NCBI RefSeq assembly: GCF_021462825.1
Contig: NZ_JAKEEB010000041.1
Location: 1-50,069 of the forward strand
Direction of reading: 5' to 3'
DNA from: Streptomyces glomeratus
GTDB taxonomy: Bacteria > Actinomycetota > Actinomycetes > Streptomycetales > Streptomycetaceae
Length of the DNA stretch: 50,069 nt
The notes below the pieces were generated by a model. That model did no database searches. It was not told the origin of the DNA and worked only from the letters and a program-made list of their open reading frames with translations. Every line of letters begins with the position of its first letter. Position 1 is the stretch's first letter. The position numbers were made by a program, and so were the translations under genes. Below, piece by piece: positions 16,866 through 24,204 of the stretch.

Positions 16866-17282
16866 TTACCTCACCAGGAGGTCGAGCAATCGCTCGGTCT
16901 CGGCCGCCGGGTCGGTGGTCAGTCCGGTGTGCACGGGCCCGGGCTGGACGACCGTCGAGCGGGGCGCGATCAGCCAGCGGAAGCGCCGTCCGGCGTCGTC
17001 GCGCGCCGCCTGCCCGGCCGCCGCGCCGCCCGCGCACACGCCCTCGACGGCGCGCAGCGCGGCCCGCACTCCCGCCACGTCCGCTTCGGGGTCGAGGGCC
17101 AGCAACCGGGCCTCGTCGAGGTGGGTGCGGGCGCCGACGTAGGCCTTGGCCCGGCAGTAGACGAGCACGCCCGCGTTGATGCACTCCCCGCGTTCCACCC
17201 GCGGCACGACCCGGAGCAGGGCGTACTCGAAGACCTCCCGGTCGCTCACCCGGCCACCCCTGATGATGTGGCGCTCGCTCAC
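16866..17282 (-). CDS. DUF3037-family protein
   Basis: 138 residues. Typical DUF3037 start FEYALLRVVPRVERGECINAGVLVYCRAKAYVGAR, then helices. Its GTG overlaps the stop of the HipA-like gene (GTGA), so the two are translationally coupled. DUF3037 genes commonly sit next to a HipA-like kinase gene; the biochemical role is not established. It could be a partner or modulator of the kinase. Confidence 0.85.
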   Translation of the reverse strand: MSERHIIRGGRVSDREVFEYALLRVVPRVERGECINAGVLVYCRAKAYVGARTHLDEARLLALDPEADVAGVRAALRAVEGVCAGGAAAGQAARDDAGRRFRWLIAPRSTVVQPGPVHTGLTTDPAAETERLLDLLVR

Positions 17283-18043
17283 CGTGCCTCCTCGATTCCG
17301 TTGATGCGTTCATGGACGACGGCGGCGCGGGCGAGCAGGGGCCGGGCGTACGCGCGGCGCAGCGCGTCCGGTGTGTCGAAGCCGGGCTCACCGGCGAGCC
17401 ACTGGTCCGGAATCTCGGCGGTCACCTCGGCCAGCAGCTCCTCGGTGACAAGGGGGGCCAGCGCGGCGGCCGCGCCCGCGACATCGGGCGCGAAGGGCGC
17501 CAGGGCGTGGTCGGAGGCGTCGTAGGGCCGCGCGGCGGAGGTGTCGGCGCCGGGCCAGTTGTGGTGCCAGATCATGGTGGCGCCGTGGTCGATGAGCCAC
17601 AGGTCGCCGTGCCACATCAGCAGGTTGGGGTTGCGCCAGGAGCGGTCGACGTTGCCCACGAGCGCGTCGAACCAGACGATCCGCCCGGCCTCCTCGGGGC
17701 CGACCCCGAAGGCCAGCGGATCGTAGCCGATCGCGCCGCTGAGGAAGTCCATGCCGAGGTTGAGTCCGCCGCTCGACCTGAGCAGTTCCTGGACCTCCTG
17801 GTCGGGCTCTCCGAGTCCCAGCACGGGATCGAGGTCGACCGTCACCAGCCGGGGCACCCTGAAGCCCAGACGGCGGGCGAGTTCACCGCAGACGACCTCG
17901 GCGACGAGGGTCTTGCGGCCCTGCCCCGCGCCGGTGAACTTCATGACGTAGGTCCCGAGGTCGTCGGCCTCGACGAGCCCCGGCAGCGAGCCGCCCTCAC
18001 GCAGCGGCGTGATGTAGCGGGTCGCGATGACTTCCTTGAGCAT
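17279..18043 (-). CDS. HipA-like kinase-fold protein
   Basis: 254 residues, shorter than toxin HipA (about 440) and lacking its N-terminal subdomain. Kinase-like features are YVMKFTGAGQGRKTLVAE (ATP-binding Lys35 and loop), LVGNVDRSWRNPNLL (catalytic Asp133 and Asn residues, as in the HipA NxDRxxxNxL), and LWLIDHGATM (metal-binding Asp152, in place of DFG). The motifs look intact, so phosphotransfer is plausible, but the substrate is unknown. It heads an operon with the DUF3037 gene. No HipB-type helix-turn-helix gene adjoins, so a classical toxin-antitoxin pair is unlikely. Confidence 0.8.
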   Translation of the reverse strand: MLKEVIATRYITPLREGGSLPGLVEADDLGTYVMKFTGAGQGRKTLVAEVVCGELARRLGFRVPRLVTVDLDPVLGLGEPDQEVQELLRSSGGLNLGMDFLSGAIGYDPLAFGVGPEEAGRIVWFDALVGNVDRSWRNPNLLMWHGDLWLIDHGATMIWHHNWPGADTSAARPYDASDHALAPFAPDVAGAAAALAPLVTEELLAEVTAEIPDQWLAGEPGFDTPDALRRAYARPLLARAAVVHERINGIEEAR

Positions 18044-18142
18044 CGCCCCAGGTTACTGGCGGGTCGGCCGCGGTCGGCGGCGGCCTGTGGCACAGTCGCG
18101 TCCCCCTGACAGCGCAACCACAGCCGTGTCTTACGTCCGCCC

Positions 18143-18172
18143 GATCTCGAAGCAGTCAAGATCTCGAAAGCA
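18143..18172. repeat. Direct repeat in the HipA/Rieske divergent promoter region
   Basis: GATCTCGAAGCA (18143-18154) and GATCTCGAAAGCA (18160-18172) start 17 bp apart. They lie in the 200-bp gap between the divergent genes and might be regulator half-sites. Confidence 0.35.
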
Positions 18173-18243
18173 TCTGAACAGCGATTGTCCGCAGGCCGTA
18201 CCACCGGACAGAGCAAGGGACATCCGTGGAAGGGAACGTCAGC

Positions 18244-18747
18244 ATGACCAGCGAATCACTCCAGCCCGTCTCCGCACCGGCCCGCCGCACGGTCGTGGGT
18301 GCGGTCGGCGTGACGGGTCTCGCCGTCGCGCTGACCGCGTGCGGGGGCTCGAACGACAGCTCCTCGGGCTCCGTCGGCTCGCAGAACGACAGCACGGCGA
18401 GCAGTGGCAGCACAGCGAGCAGTGGCAGCACGGCGAGTGGCGGCACCGGCGAGGGCAGCGGCGCGGTGCTCGCGAAGACCGCCGACATCCCCGAGGGCGG
18501 CGGCAAGGTCTTCGCCGACCAGGGCGTCGTGGTCACCCAGCCGTCGGCGGGCACGTTCAAGGCGTTCTCGTCCAAGTGCACCCACCAGGGCTGTGCCGTG
18601 AAGGACATCGCCGACGGCGTGATCACCTGCCCGTGTCACAACAGCCAGTTCTCCGCGACCGACGGCAGTGTGAAGAAGGGCCCGGCGACCCAGCCCCTGC
18701 CGGCCACGAAGATCACCGTGTCCGGGGGCGAGATCAAGCTCGCCTGA
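18244..18747 (+). CDS. Rieske [2Fe-2S] lipoprotein
   Basis: 167 residues. Twin Arg (14-15, ARRTVVGA) and lipobox LTAC (Cys33) suggest Tat export of a folded cluster protein and lipid anchoring. A Ser/Gly/Thr linker with SGSTAS repeats (about 36-72) precedes the Rieske domain. Ligands are Cys112 and His114 in CTHQGC and Cys129 and His132 in CPCH; Cys117 and Cys131 make the usual disulfide. It is small and stands alone, with no oxygenase or bc1 partner nearby, so it may be an extracytoplasmic electron carrier. ATG 18244 has GGAAGGGAA upstream and is preferred over GTG 18226. Confidence 0.9.
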   Translation: MTSESLQPVSAPARRTVVGAVGVTGLAVALTACGGSNDSSSGSVGSQNDSTASSGSTASSGSTASGGTGEGSGAVLAKTADIPEGGGKVFADQGVVVTQPSAGTFKAFSSKCTHQGCAVKDIADGVITCPCHNSQFSATDGSVKKGPATQPLPATKITVSGGEIKLA

Positions 18748-18759
18748 CCCGGTGCCCGC

Positions 18760-19410
18760 TCAGGCCCGTGGTGCCCCGCGCCGCGGGGCGAGATGAGCAA
18801 GCACCTCGTCCGTGGTCGCGACCGTGGCGACCAGTGCAAGGGTGTTGCGGATCATCGCAGGGGTGTATTCGGGGGGCACCCCCGCGATGGCGTCCGCGGG
18901 CACAACCACGGTGTAGCCGCGGTTGACGGCGTCGAAGACGGTGTTCGGGATCGCCACGTTGGCCGAGACTCCGGTGACGATCAGGGTCCGGCAGCCGAGG
19001 TTGCGCAGCAGTGCGTCCACCTCGGTGCCCGCGAGGGGTGACAGCCCGTGCAGTCGGCGTACGACGAGGTCTTCCTCCGTCACCTCGATGGGCGGCGCGA
19101 CGGCGACCGCCGCGGTGCCGGACAGTTGCTGCACCGGGAGCCGCTCGGCCGCGCGGAAGAGGCGCGCGTTGCGGTTCGCGCCCCGGCCGTCGGGACGGCG
19201 CTCGGCGATCGCGTGGATCACCTGGACCCCGCCCCGGTGCGCGGCCGCGACCAGCCGGGCCACACGGCCCAGAGCGCCCGAGGAGCGTGCCTGCCGGGCG
19301 AGTTCGGGCAGCGCGCCCTCCGGGCCCACGACGCCCTGCTGGCACTCGACGGTGAGCAGCACCGTGGTCCGCGGGTCGAGGAGTTCGCTGAGCCGTTCGT
19401 ACGACGACAT
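18760..19410 (-). CDS. Isochorismatase-like fold protein lacking the catalytic Cys
   Basis: 216 residues with the isochorismatase/nicotinamidase fold, but the expected Asp-Lys-Cys triad is absent. The first strand reads LLTVECQQG (Glu instead of the usual DMQ Asp), the Lys position lies in DLVVRRLHG, and the nucleophile loop reads VSANVAIPNTVFDA (Ala where NVC is usual). Related actinobacterial proteins with ECQ starts also seem to lack the Cys. It may bind a ligand or use another chemistry. ATG 19410 has AGGGGAG upstream. Convergent with the Rieske gene, 12 bp apart. Confidence 0.8.
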   Translation of the reverse strand: MSSYERLSELLDPRTTVLLTVECQQGVVGPEGALPELARQARSSGALGRVARLVAAAHRGGVQVIHAIAERRPDGRGANRNARLFRAAERLPVQQLSGTAAVAVAPPIEVTEEDLVVRRLHGLSPLAGTEVDALLRNLGCRTLIVTGVSANVAIPNTVFDAVNRGYTVVVPADAIAGVPPEYTPAMIRNTLALVATVATTDEVLAHLAPRRGAPRA

Positions 19411-19502
19411 GGCTCCCCTTGGCGTCGGCGGTCGGGCGGGCGAGGGTAGCGAGCCTCACGGGAGGACGGAAGGAGCACGCCGCGGACGGGACGCGAACGG
19501 CG

Positions 19503-19567
19503 GCCGATGACGGGCGCAGTGCGGGCGGTGACGGGCGGGGGTGCTGCCGATGACGGGTGGAGTGCGG
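19503..19567. repeat. 22-bp imperfect direct repeat
   Basis: GCCGATGACGGGCGCAGTGC and its near-copy (two mismatches over 22 bp) start 43 bp apart, at 19503 and 19546. They lie in the 265-bp gap between the isochorismatase-like and split-barrel genes. A third partial copy lies between them. Function unknown. Confidence 0.5.
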
Positions 19568-19617
19568 CCCGGTCGGTGAAGGCCGTTGCGGGTGGGCTCG
19601 GGAGGCCCCATTCTTTT

Positions 19618-19632
19618 CTGACGTGATGTCAG
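19618..19632. promoter_or_regulatory. Candidate operator upstream of split-barrel protein
   Basis: CTGACGT-G-ATGTCAG is an inverted repeat with 7-bp arms and one mismatch, 44 bp upstream of ATG 19676, preceded by a T-rich stretch. Its TGAC...GTCA form resembles GntR-type sites. Confidence 0.4.
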
Positions 19633-19675
19633 AGGATCTCTCTGGCACGACGTGGGAGAAGAAGAGGGGGACCGT

Positions 19676-20143
19676 ATGGCCGACACTCAGCGCCGAGGCC
19701 GGAAGATCATGATGACGCCCGGCGAGCTGGACGAATTCCTCGTCAGCCAGCGCACCTGCCGGGTGGCGACGGTGTCGGCCGACGGCACCCCGCACGTCAG
19801 CGCTCTGTGGTTCGCCTGGGACGGCATCTCGCTGTGGCTGTACTCCGTGGTGCGCAGCAAGCGCTGGGCCGATCTGCGCCGCGATCCGCGCGTGGCGATC
19901 ATCGTGGACACGGGCGAGGAGTACGAGCAGCTGAGGGGCGTCGAGCTGTCCGGCACGATCGAGTTCGTGGGCGAGAGTCCCCGCACCGGGGAGCTGTGCG
20001 CCGAACTCGACATACCGGAGACCCTGTTCGCGCGCAAGAACTTCGGGCTGGACGAGATGCCGTACGACGGCCGCCACGCCTGGCTGCGGCTGACCCCGGC
20101 CAAGATCGTCTCCTGGGACTTCCGCAAGCTGGGCTCGCGGTAG
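19676..20143 (+). CDS. Pyridoxamine 5'-phosphate oxidase-like (FMN/F420 split barrel) protein
   Basis: 155 residues. Single split-barrel domain: ELDEFLVSQRTCRVATVSADGTPHVSALWFAWDG, then LWLYSVVRSKRWADLRRDPRVAIIVDTGEEY, a pattern typical of actinobacterial F420- or flavin-binding reductases of the PPOX class. It ends HAWLRLTPAKIVSWDFRKL. True PNPOx is longer, so a pyridoxal role is not implied. ATG 19676 is preceded by AGAGGGGG. Convergent with the LysR gene. Confidence 0.85.
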   Translation: MADTQRRGRKIMMTPGELDEFLVSQRTCRVATVSADGTPHVSALWFAWDGISLWLYSVVRSKRWADLRRDPRVAIIVDTGEEYEQLRGVELSGTIEFVGESPRTGELCAELDIPETLFARKNFGLDEMPYDGRHAWLRLTPAKIVSWDFRKLGSR

Positions 20144-20171
20144 CCCGCCGGGCGGCGGCTCCCGTGACCGG

Positions 20172-21080
20172 TCACCCGGCCGACACGGCCTGCCCCGCCC
20201 CCCGGAGCGCCTCCACGGCCGCCCGGATCGACGGACGGCGGTCGGCGTCGGCGCGCCAGACCACGTAGACATGTCTGCGCACCCGTTGGCGCAGGGGAAC
20301 GGTGACCACGCCGGCCGGCATCGGATCCCGCCCCAGCAGCGGGGCGATGCACACGCCGAGTCCGGCCGCCACCAGTCCGAGCTGGGTGTGGGTCTCGGCG
20401 GCACGGTGGCCGATGCGGGGTTCGACGCCCTTGGAGCGCAGGGTGAAGATGAGCCACTCATGGCAGAACTCACCCTCGCCCCAGGTGATCCACTCGTCGT
20501 CGGCGAACTCTCCGAGGTCGGCCTCGGGACGGTCGGCGAGCCGATGACCCACGGGCACCGCCACATCCGCCGGATCGTCCAGGATCGCCGCCTTCACGAG
20601 TCCGTCGGGCAGCGGCATGGGCTTGTTGTACCAGTCCAGGACGACCGCGAGGTCGAGGTCGCCGCGCACCACTCCGGCGACCCCGGCCTCCGGCTCCAGC
20701 TCGCACGACCGCAGGCGCAGGGCGGGATGGTCGGACCGCAGTGCGGCAAGCGCCCTCGGGAACAGCCCACGCGCCGCGGTGGGGAAGGCCGACAGGCGCA
20801 GCTCCCCCGCCACCTGTCCGCGCTGCGCCTCCAGATCGGCCTGGGCGAGCTCCACCTGCGACAGGATGCGTGCCGCATGATCGGCGAGGAGCCGGCCCGC
20901 GTCCGTGAGCCGCACGCCCCGGCCGTTCCTGGCCAGGAGCTGCTGGCCCACCTCCCGCTCCAGCTTGGCCATCTGCTGGGAGACGGCCGAAGTCGTCACG
21001 TGCAGCCCCTCGGCCGCCCCGCTGACCGAGCCGTGCCGGGCGAGGGCGTCGAGGGTGCGCAGGCGCTCCAAATTCAACAT
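20172..21080 (-). CDS. LysR-family transcriptional regulator
   Basis: 302 residues. Winged helix-turn-helix at about 1-60 (LNLERLRTLDALARHGSVSGAAEGLHVTTSAVSQQMAKLEREVG), then the two-lobed effector domain from about 90. Start at ATG 21080 places the LxxLRxF-type first helix at residue 2; ten extra residues up to 21110 are unneeded. Divergent from the DMT exporter gene at 21155, which it most likely controls together with itself. The ligand is unknown. Confidence 0.93.
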   Translation of the reverse strand: MLNLERLRTLDALARHGSVSGAAEGLHVTTSAVSQQMAKLEREVGQQLLARNGRGVRLTDAGRLLADHAARILSQVELAQADLEAQRGQVAGELRLSAFPTAARGLFPRALAALRSDHPALRLRSCELEPEAGVAGVVRGDLDLAVVLDWYNKPMPLPDGLVKAAILDDPADVAVPVGHRLADRPEADLGEFADDEWITWGEGEFCHEWLIFTLRSKGVEPRIGHRAAETHTQLGLVAAGLGVCIAPLLGRDPMPAGVVTVPLRQRVRRHVYVVWRADADRRPSIRAAVEALRGAGQAVSAG

Positions 21081-21088
21081 GTAAGCGA

Positions 21089-21130
21089 TGCTACGAGATA
21101 TCGCGTGCAAAATCTCGATTGTGCTACGAG
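21089..21130. promoter_or_regulatory. LysR-type operator between lysR and the exporter gene
   Basis: CGAGAT (21094-21099) and ATCTCG (21112-21117) form a dyad with T-N12-A spacing, close to the LysR T-N11-A box. TGCTACGAG occurs twice as a direct repeat at 21089-21097 and 21122-21130, 33 bp (three helical turns) apart. Confidence 0.55.
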
Positions 21131-21154
21131 GTTGATTCCGTCATCGTTACGGCC

Positions 21155-22156
21155 ATGAGCACCGTCGCCACCACACGAGCCGTCGCAGACACCCCCGTCA
21201 CGCCCCGCCGCCGGACCGCCCTCGACTGGCGGATCCGCTTCGGTGTCCTCTCGCTGATCTGGGGCTTCAGCTTCCTCTTCATCAAGGTCGGCACGCAGGC
21301 GTACGCCCCGTTCCAGGTCACCCTCGGCCGCCTGGTGTTCGGGACGGCGGTGCTCGCCGCCGCGATGGCCGTCAAGCGCGACCGCCTGCCCCGCGGCGCC
21401 CGTACCTGGGGCCACCTCGCCGTCGCGGCGTTCCTGCTCAACGCACTGCCGTTCTCGCTCTTCGCCTACTCCGAGCTGACGATCCCGTCGACGCTCGCGG
21501 GGATCTGCAATGCCACCTCGCCCCTGTGGGGCATGGCCCTGTCGCTGGTCGCACTCTCCGAGGACCGGCCGACACGGCGCCGGGTCGCGGGGCTCGGCAT
21601 CGGCTTCCTGGGCGTGCTGACGGTGCTCGGCGCCTGGCAGGGCTTCCACGGCCTGGACGTGACGGGCACGGCGATGGCCCTGCTCGCCTCGCTCAGTTAC
21701 CCCGTCGGCTGGATCTACGTGCGCCGCACCCTGGCCGGCACCGGCCACTCGCATCTGTCCCTGACCGGTGCCCAGCTGTTCCTCGCCACCGTCCAACTGG
21801 CCGTGGTGACCCCCCTGTTCACCACCCTGCCGAGCCGCTTCCCGCTGCTGCCGCTGCTCGCGGTCGCGGCCCTCGGCGCGCTCGGCACCGGGCTGGCCGT
21901 GCTCCTCCAGTACGGCCTGGTCGCGGAGGTCGGGCCCACGACGGCCCAGATGGTCACGTACTTCATCCCCGTCATCGCCACCGCGGCCGGGGTCGCGATC
22001 CTCGGTGAGTCGCTGACCTGGTCCACCCCGGTCGGAGCGGTCATCGTGCTGGCGGGCGCGGCACTGACCCAGGCCCGGACCAGGCCCGGCGGGCGGACCG
22101 GGCACGAGGAGCGGGACCGGGACCGGGATCGGGATCGGGATCGGGATCGGGACTAG
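21155..22156 (+). CDS. EamA/DMT-family exporter
   Basis: 333 residues with ten predicted helices in two EamA repeats; the first starts FGVLSLIWGFSFLFIKVG, the second near ASLSYPVGWIYVRR. These transporters export amino acids or metabolites; the substrate is unknown. The cytoplasmic C-tail ends in seven RD pairs encoded by a hexanucleotide repeat. ATG 21155 follows the divergent LysR operator. The TAG stop shares CTAG with the convergent MocR gene. Confidence 0.9.
   Translation: MSTVATTRAVADTPVTPRRRTALDWRIRFGVLSLIWGFSFLFIKVGTQAYAPFQVTLGRLVFGTAVLAAAMAVKRDRLPRGARTWGHLAVAAFLLNALPFSLFAYSELTIPSTLAGICNATSPLWGMALSLVALSEDRPTRRRVAGLGIGFLGVLTVLGAWQGFHGLDVTGTAMALLASLSYPVGWIYVRRTLAGTGHSHLSLTGAQLFLATVQLAVVTPLFTTLPSRFPLLPLLAVAALGALGTGLAVLLQYGLVAEVGPTTAQMVTYFIPVIATAAGVAILGESLTWSTPVGAVIVLAGAALTQARTRPGGRTGHEERDRDRDRDRDRDRD
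22112..22153 (+). repeat. Coding hexanucleotide repeat (CGGGAY)7
   Basis: Seven head-to-tail copies of CGGGAC or CGGGAT run directly into the TAG stop of the DMT exporter and encode an Arg-Asp tail. Six-base units keep the frame when copy number changes. Confidence 0.9.
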
Positions 22157-23484
22157 ACGTAGCTGCGGGCGGGGCCTGGGCCGAGGGCGGAGGCGACCGC
22201 GTCCGCCAGCGGCCCGTTCTCGTCCTCCATCAGCGTCGAGACGGTGATCCGGATGCCGGGCGGGGCGCTCATCCGGTAGCGGGCGCCGGGCGCGACGGCC
22301 CAGCCCGCATGCAGCAGCCGCGCGACCACCGCGGTCTCGTCGGGCACCGGGACCCACACGTTCATCCCGCTGACCCCGTGGGCCGCGACACCACGGGCCG
22401 CCAGCGCGGCGATCAGCCCGCCGCGACGCCTGCCGTACGCCGCCGCCACCGCCGGTGCGTCCACCGCGCCGTCGGCCCACAGCCGGACCAGGGCCCGCTG
22501 AGTCACCCGGCTCACCCAACCGGGGCCCAGCCGCTGTCGTCCCCGGACCCGGTCGACCGTGACCCTGTCGCCGGTGAGCACGGCGATCCGCAGGTCGGGG
22601 CCGTAGGCCTTGGCCGCCGAGCGCACGAAGGCCCAGTGCCGGGTCGCGCCGGCGAGCGGATGGAGGGGCACGTCGACGATGCCGTGACCGTGGTCGTCCT
22701 CGATCAGCAGAGTGCCGGAGTGCGCCCGGAGCACCGACCGCAGGGCACGCGCGCGTGCGGCGCTCACCGCCGCGCCGGTCGGGTTCTGCGCCCGGTCGGT
22801 GACGATCAGGGCCCGTGCCCCGGCCTCCAGGGCGTTGCGCAGACCGTCCGGAAGCGGTCCTTCGTCGTCGACGCGGACCGAAACCGTGCGCAGACCGAGC
22901 GCCGGCACGAGATCAAGGGTCCTGCCCCAGCCGGGGTCCTCGACGGCGACCGTGTCTCCCGGCCTCAGATGGGCCTCGAGGACCCGTTCGACGGCGTCCA
23001 GCGATCCGGAGACGACGGCGAGCGGCCCGTCCGGAACCCCGTCGGCGTCGAGGCCGGCCCGCGCCAGTCGGGCCAGCTCCGGCTCCACGGCGACATCTCC
23101 GTACAGCACCGGTGCGCCGTCGCCCTGGGCCGCCGCGGCCGCGAAGGCCCCCGCCAGCGGCGGCAGCAGCGCGGGGTCCGGATTCCCGCTCGACACATCG
23201 CGCACCCCCTCGGGCACCTCCACATGGATGTGGTCCCGGCCCGTCGTGGCCGGTGCGGACCGCACCCGGCTGCCCCGCCGTCCGGCGGTCTCGATGACCC
23301 CGCGGTCCCGCAGGACGCGATAGGCGGCGCCGACGGTATTGGGATTCACGCCCAACTCGACCGCCAAGTCCCTTACAGGTGGCAGCGGTTGGCCCGGTTC
23401 CAGCTCTCCGGCACCCACCGCACGCTCGACGCTCGCAGCGATCTCCGCTGCGCGTCGCCCTTCGATCCGATACCCTCCTAGCAC
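22153..23484 (-). CDS. MocR-type regulator (GntR HTH fused to aminotransferase-like domain)
   Basis: 443 residues. The N-terminal GntR winged helix (about 10-75) contains PLPPVRDLAVELGVNPNTVGAAYRVL. A fold-type I PLP domain follows with DPGWG, DRAQNPTGAAVS and the PLP lysine in RSAAKAYGPDLRIA. Domain order and length match MocR/PdxR regulators, which sense PLP or related amines and control neighbouring genes. The divergent partner at 23521 encodes a PPOX-fold protein. The start codon lies 36 bp from that gene. Confidence 0.92.
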   Translation of the reverse strand: MLGGYRIEGRRAAEIAASVERAVGAGELEPGQPLPPVRDLAVELGVNPNTVGAAYRVLRDRGVIETAGRRGSRVRSAPATTGRDHIHVEVPEGVRDVSSGNPDPALLPPLAGAFAAAAAQGDGAPVLYGDVAVEPELARLARAGLDADGVPDGPLAVVSGSLDAVERVLEAHLRPGDTVAVEDPGWGRTLDLVPALGLRTVSVRVDDEGPLPDGLRNALEAGARALIVTDRAQNPTGAAVSAARARALRSVLRAHSGTLLIEDDHGHGIVDVPLHPLAGATRHWAFVRSAAKAYGPDLRIAVLTGDRVTVDRVRGRQRLGPGWVSRVTQRALVRLWADGAVDAPAVAAAYGRRRGGLIAALAARGVAAHGVSGMNVWVPVPDETAVVARLLHAGWAVAPGARYRMSAPPGIRITVSTLMEDENGPLADAVASALGPGPARSYV

Positions 23485-23495
23485 AAAGAAGATTA

Positions 23496-23507
23496 TGCAC
23501 TAGTCCA
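23496..23507. promoter_or_regulatory. Candidate MocR operator
   Basis: TGCACTAGTCCA is a near-palindrome (one mismatch pair) in the 36-bp divergent intergenic region between the MocR gene and the PPOX-like gene. Any operator for both promoters must lie here. Confidence 0.45.
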
Positions 23508-23520
23508 ATCAGGAGCGCCC

Positions 23521-24204
23521 ATGCCGGGGACCTCGCAGCCGACGTCGTCGCCCACCGCCTACACGCCGACCGACCGCACCGTCCCCACGCGTTCCGCGGA
23601 CCGGGCGTCGTACGACAAGGAGCTGGTGCACGCGATACTCGACGAGGGCTATGTCTGCCACCTCGGCTTCGTCCGCGACGGCGCACCGGTCGTCCTGCCC
23701 ACGCTCTACGGCCGGGTCGGCGAGCGGCTCTACGTCCACGGTTCGACCGGTTCGCGTCCGCTGCGGATGTCGGGCGAGGCGGACCCCGGGCTCGCGGTCT
23801 GTCTGACGGTGACGCATGTCGACGGGCTGGTCCTGGCCCGCTCGGCCTTCCACCATTCGATCAACTACCGGTCGGTGCTGGTGCACGGCATCGCCCACCA
23901 GGTCACCGACCCCGAGGAGCGGCGGATCGCCCTCGACGCACTGGTGGACCATGTCGTCCCGGGCCGCTCCCGCGACTCGCGCCCCGCCAACAAGAAGGAG
24001 CTCGCGGCCACGGCCGTGATCCGGCTCGACCTGGACGAGGTCTCCGCCAAGGTGCGCACCGGCGGCGTGAACGACGAGCCCGAGGACCTCTCCCTTCCGT
24101 ACTGGGCGGGCGTGGTCCCGGTCCGCAGGGAGTACGGCGCCCCGCAGGCCGACGCCGGCCTGCCGTCCGGTGTGGCGCTGCCGGACTACCTGACGGTCCT
24201 GTGA
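23521..24204 (+). CDS. PPOX-family FMN-binding split-barrel protein
   Basis: 227 residues. After a disordered 30-residue start, the domain begins YDKELVHAILDEGYVCHLGFVRDGAPVVLPTLYGRVGERLYVHGSTGSRPLR, the pattern of flavin nucleotide-binding proteins of the pyridoxamine 5'-phosphate oxidase class, with HSINYRSVLVHG in the core and a C-terminal LPYWAGVVPVR. AGGAG precedes the ATG. Under a divergent MocR regulator; it may be a vitamin B6 or amine-responsive flavoenzyme. The TGA overlaps the next ATG by one base. Confidence 0.85.
   Translation: MPGTSQPTSSPTAYTPTDRTVPTRSADRASYDKELVHAILDEGYVCHLGFVRDGAPVVLPTLYGRVGERLYVHGSTGSRPLRMSGEADPGLAVCLTVTHVDGLVLARSAFHHSINYRSVLVHGIAHQVTDPEERRIALDALVDHVVPGRSRDSRPANKKELAATAVIRLDLDEVSAKVRTGGVNDEPEDLSLPYWAGVVPVRREYGAPQADAGLPSGVALPDYLTVL

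Noticed and set aside
16866..18043. Classical HipBA toxin-antitoxin module
   Set aside because: No HipB helix-turn-helix gene is adjacent, and the kinase lacks the HipA N-terminal part.
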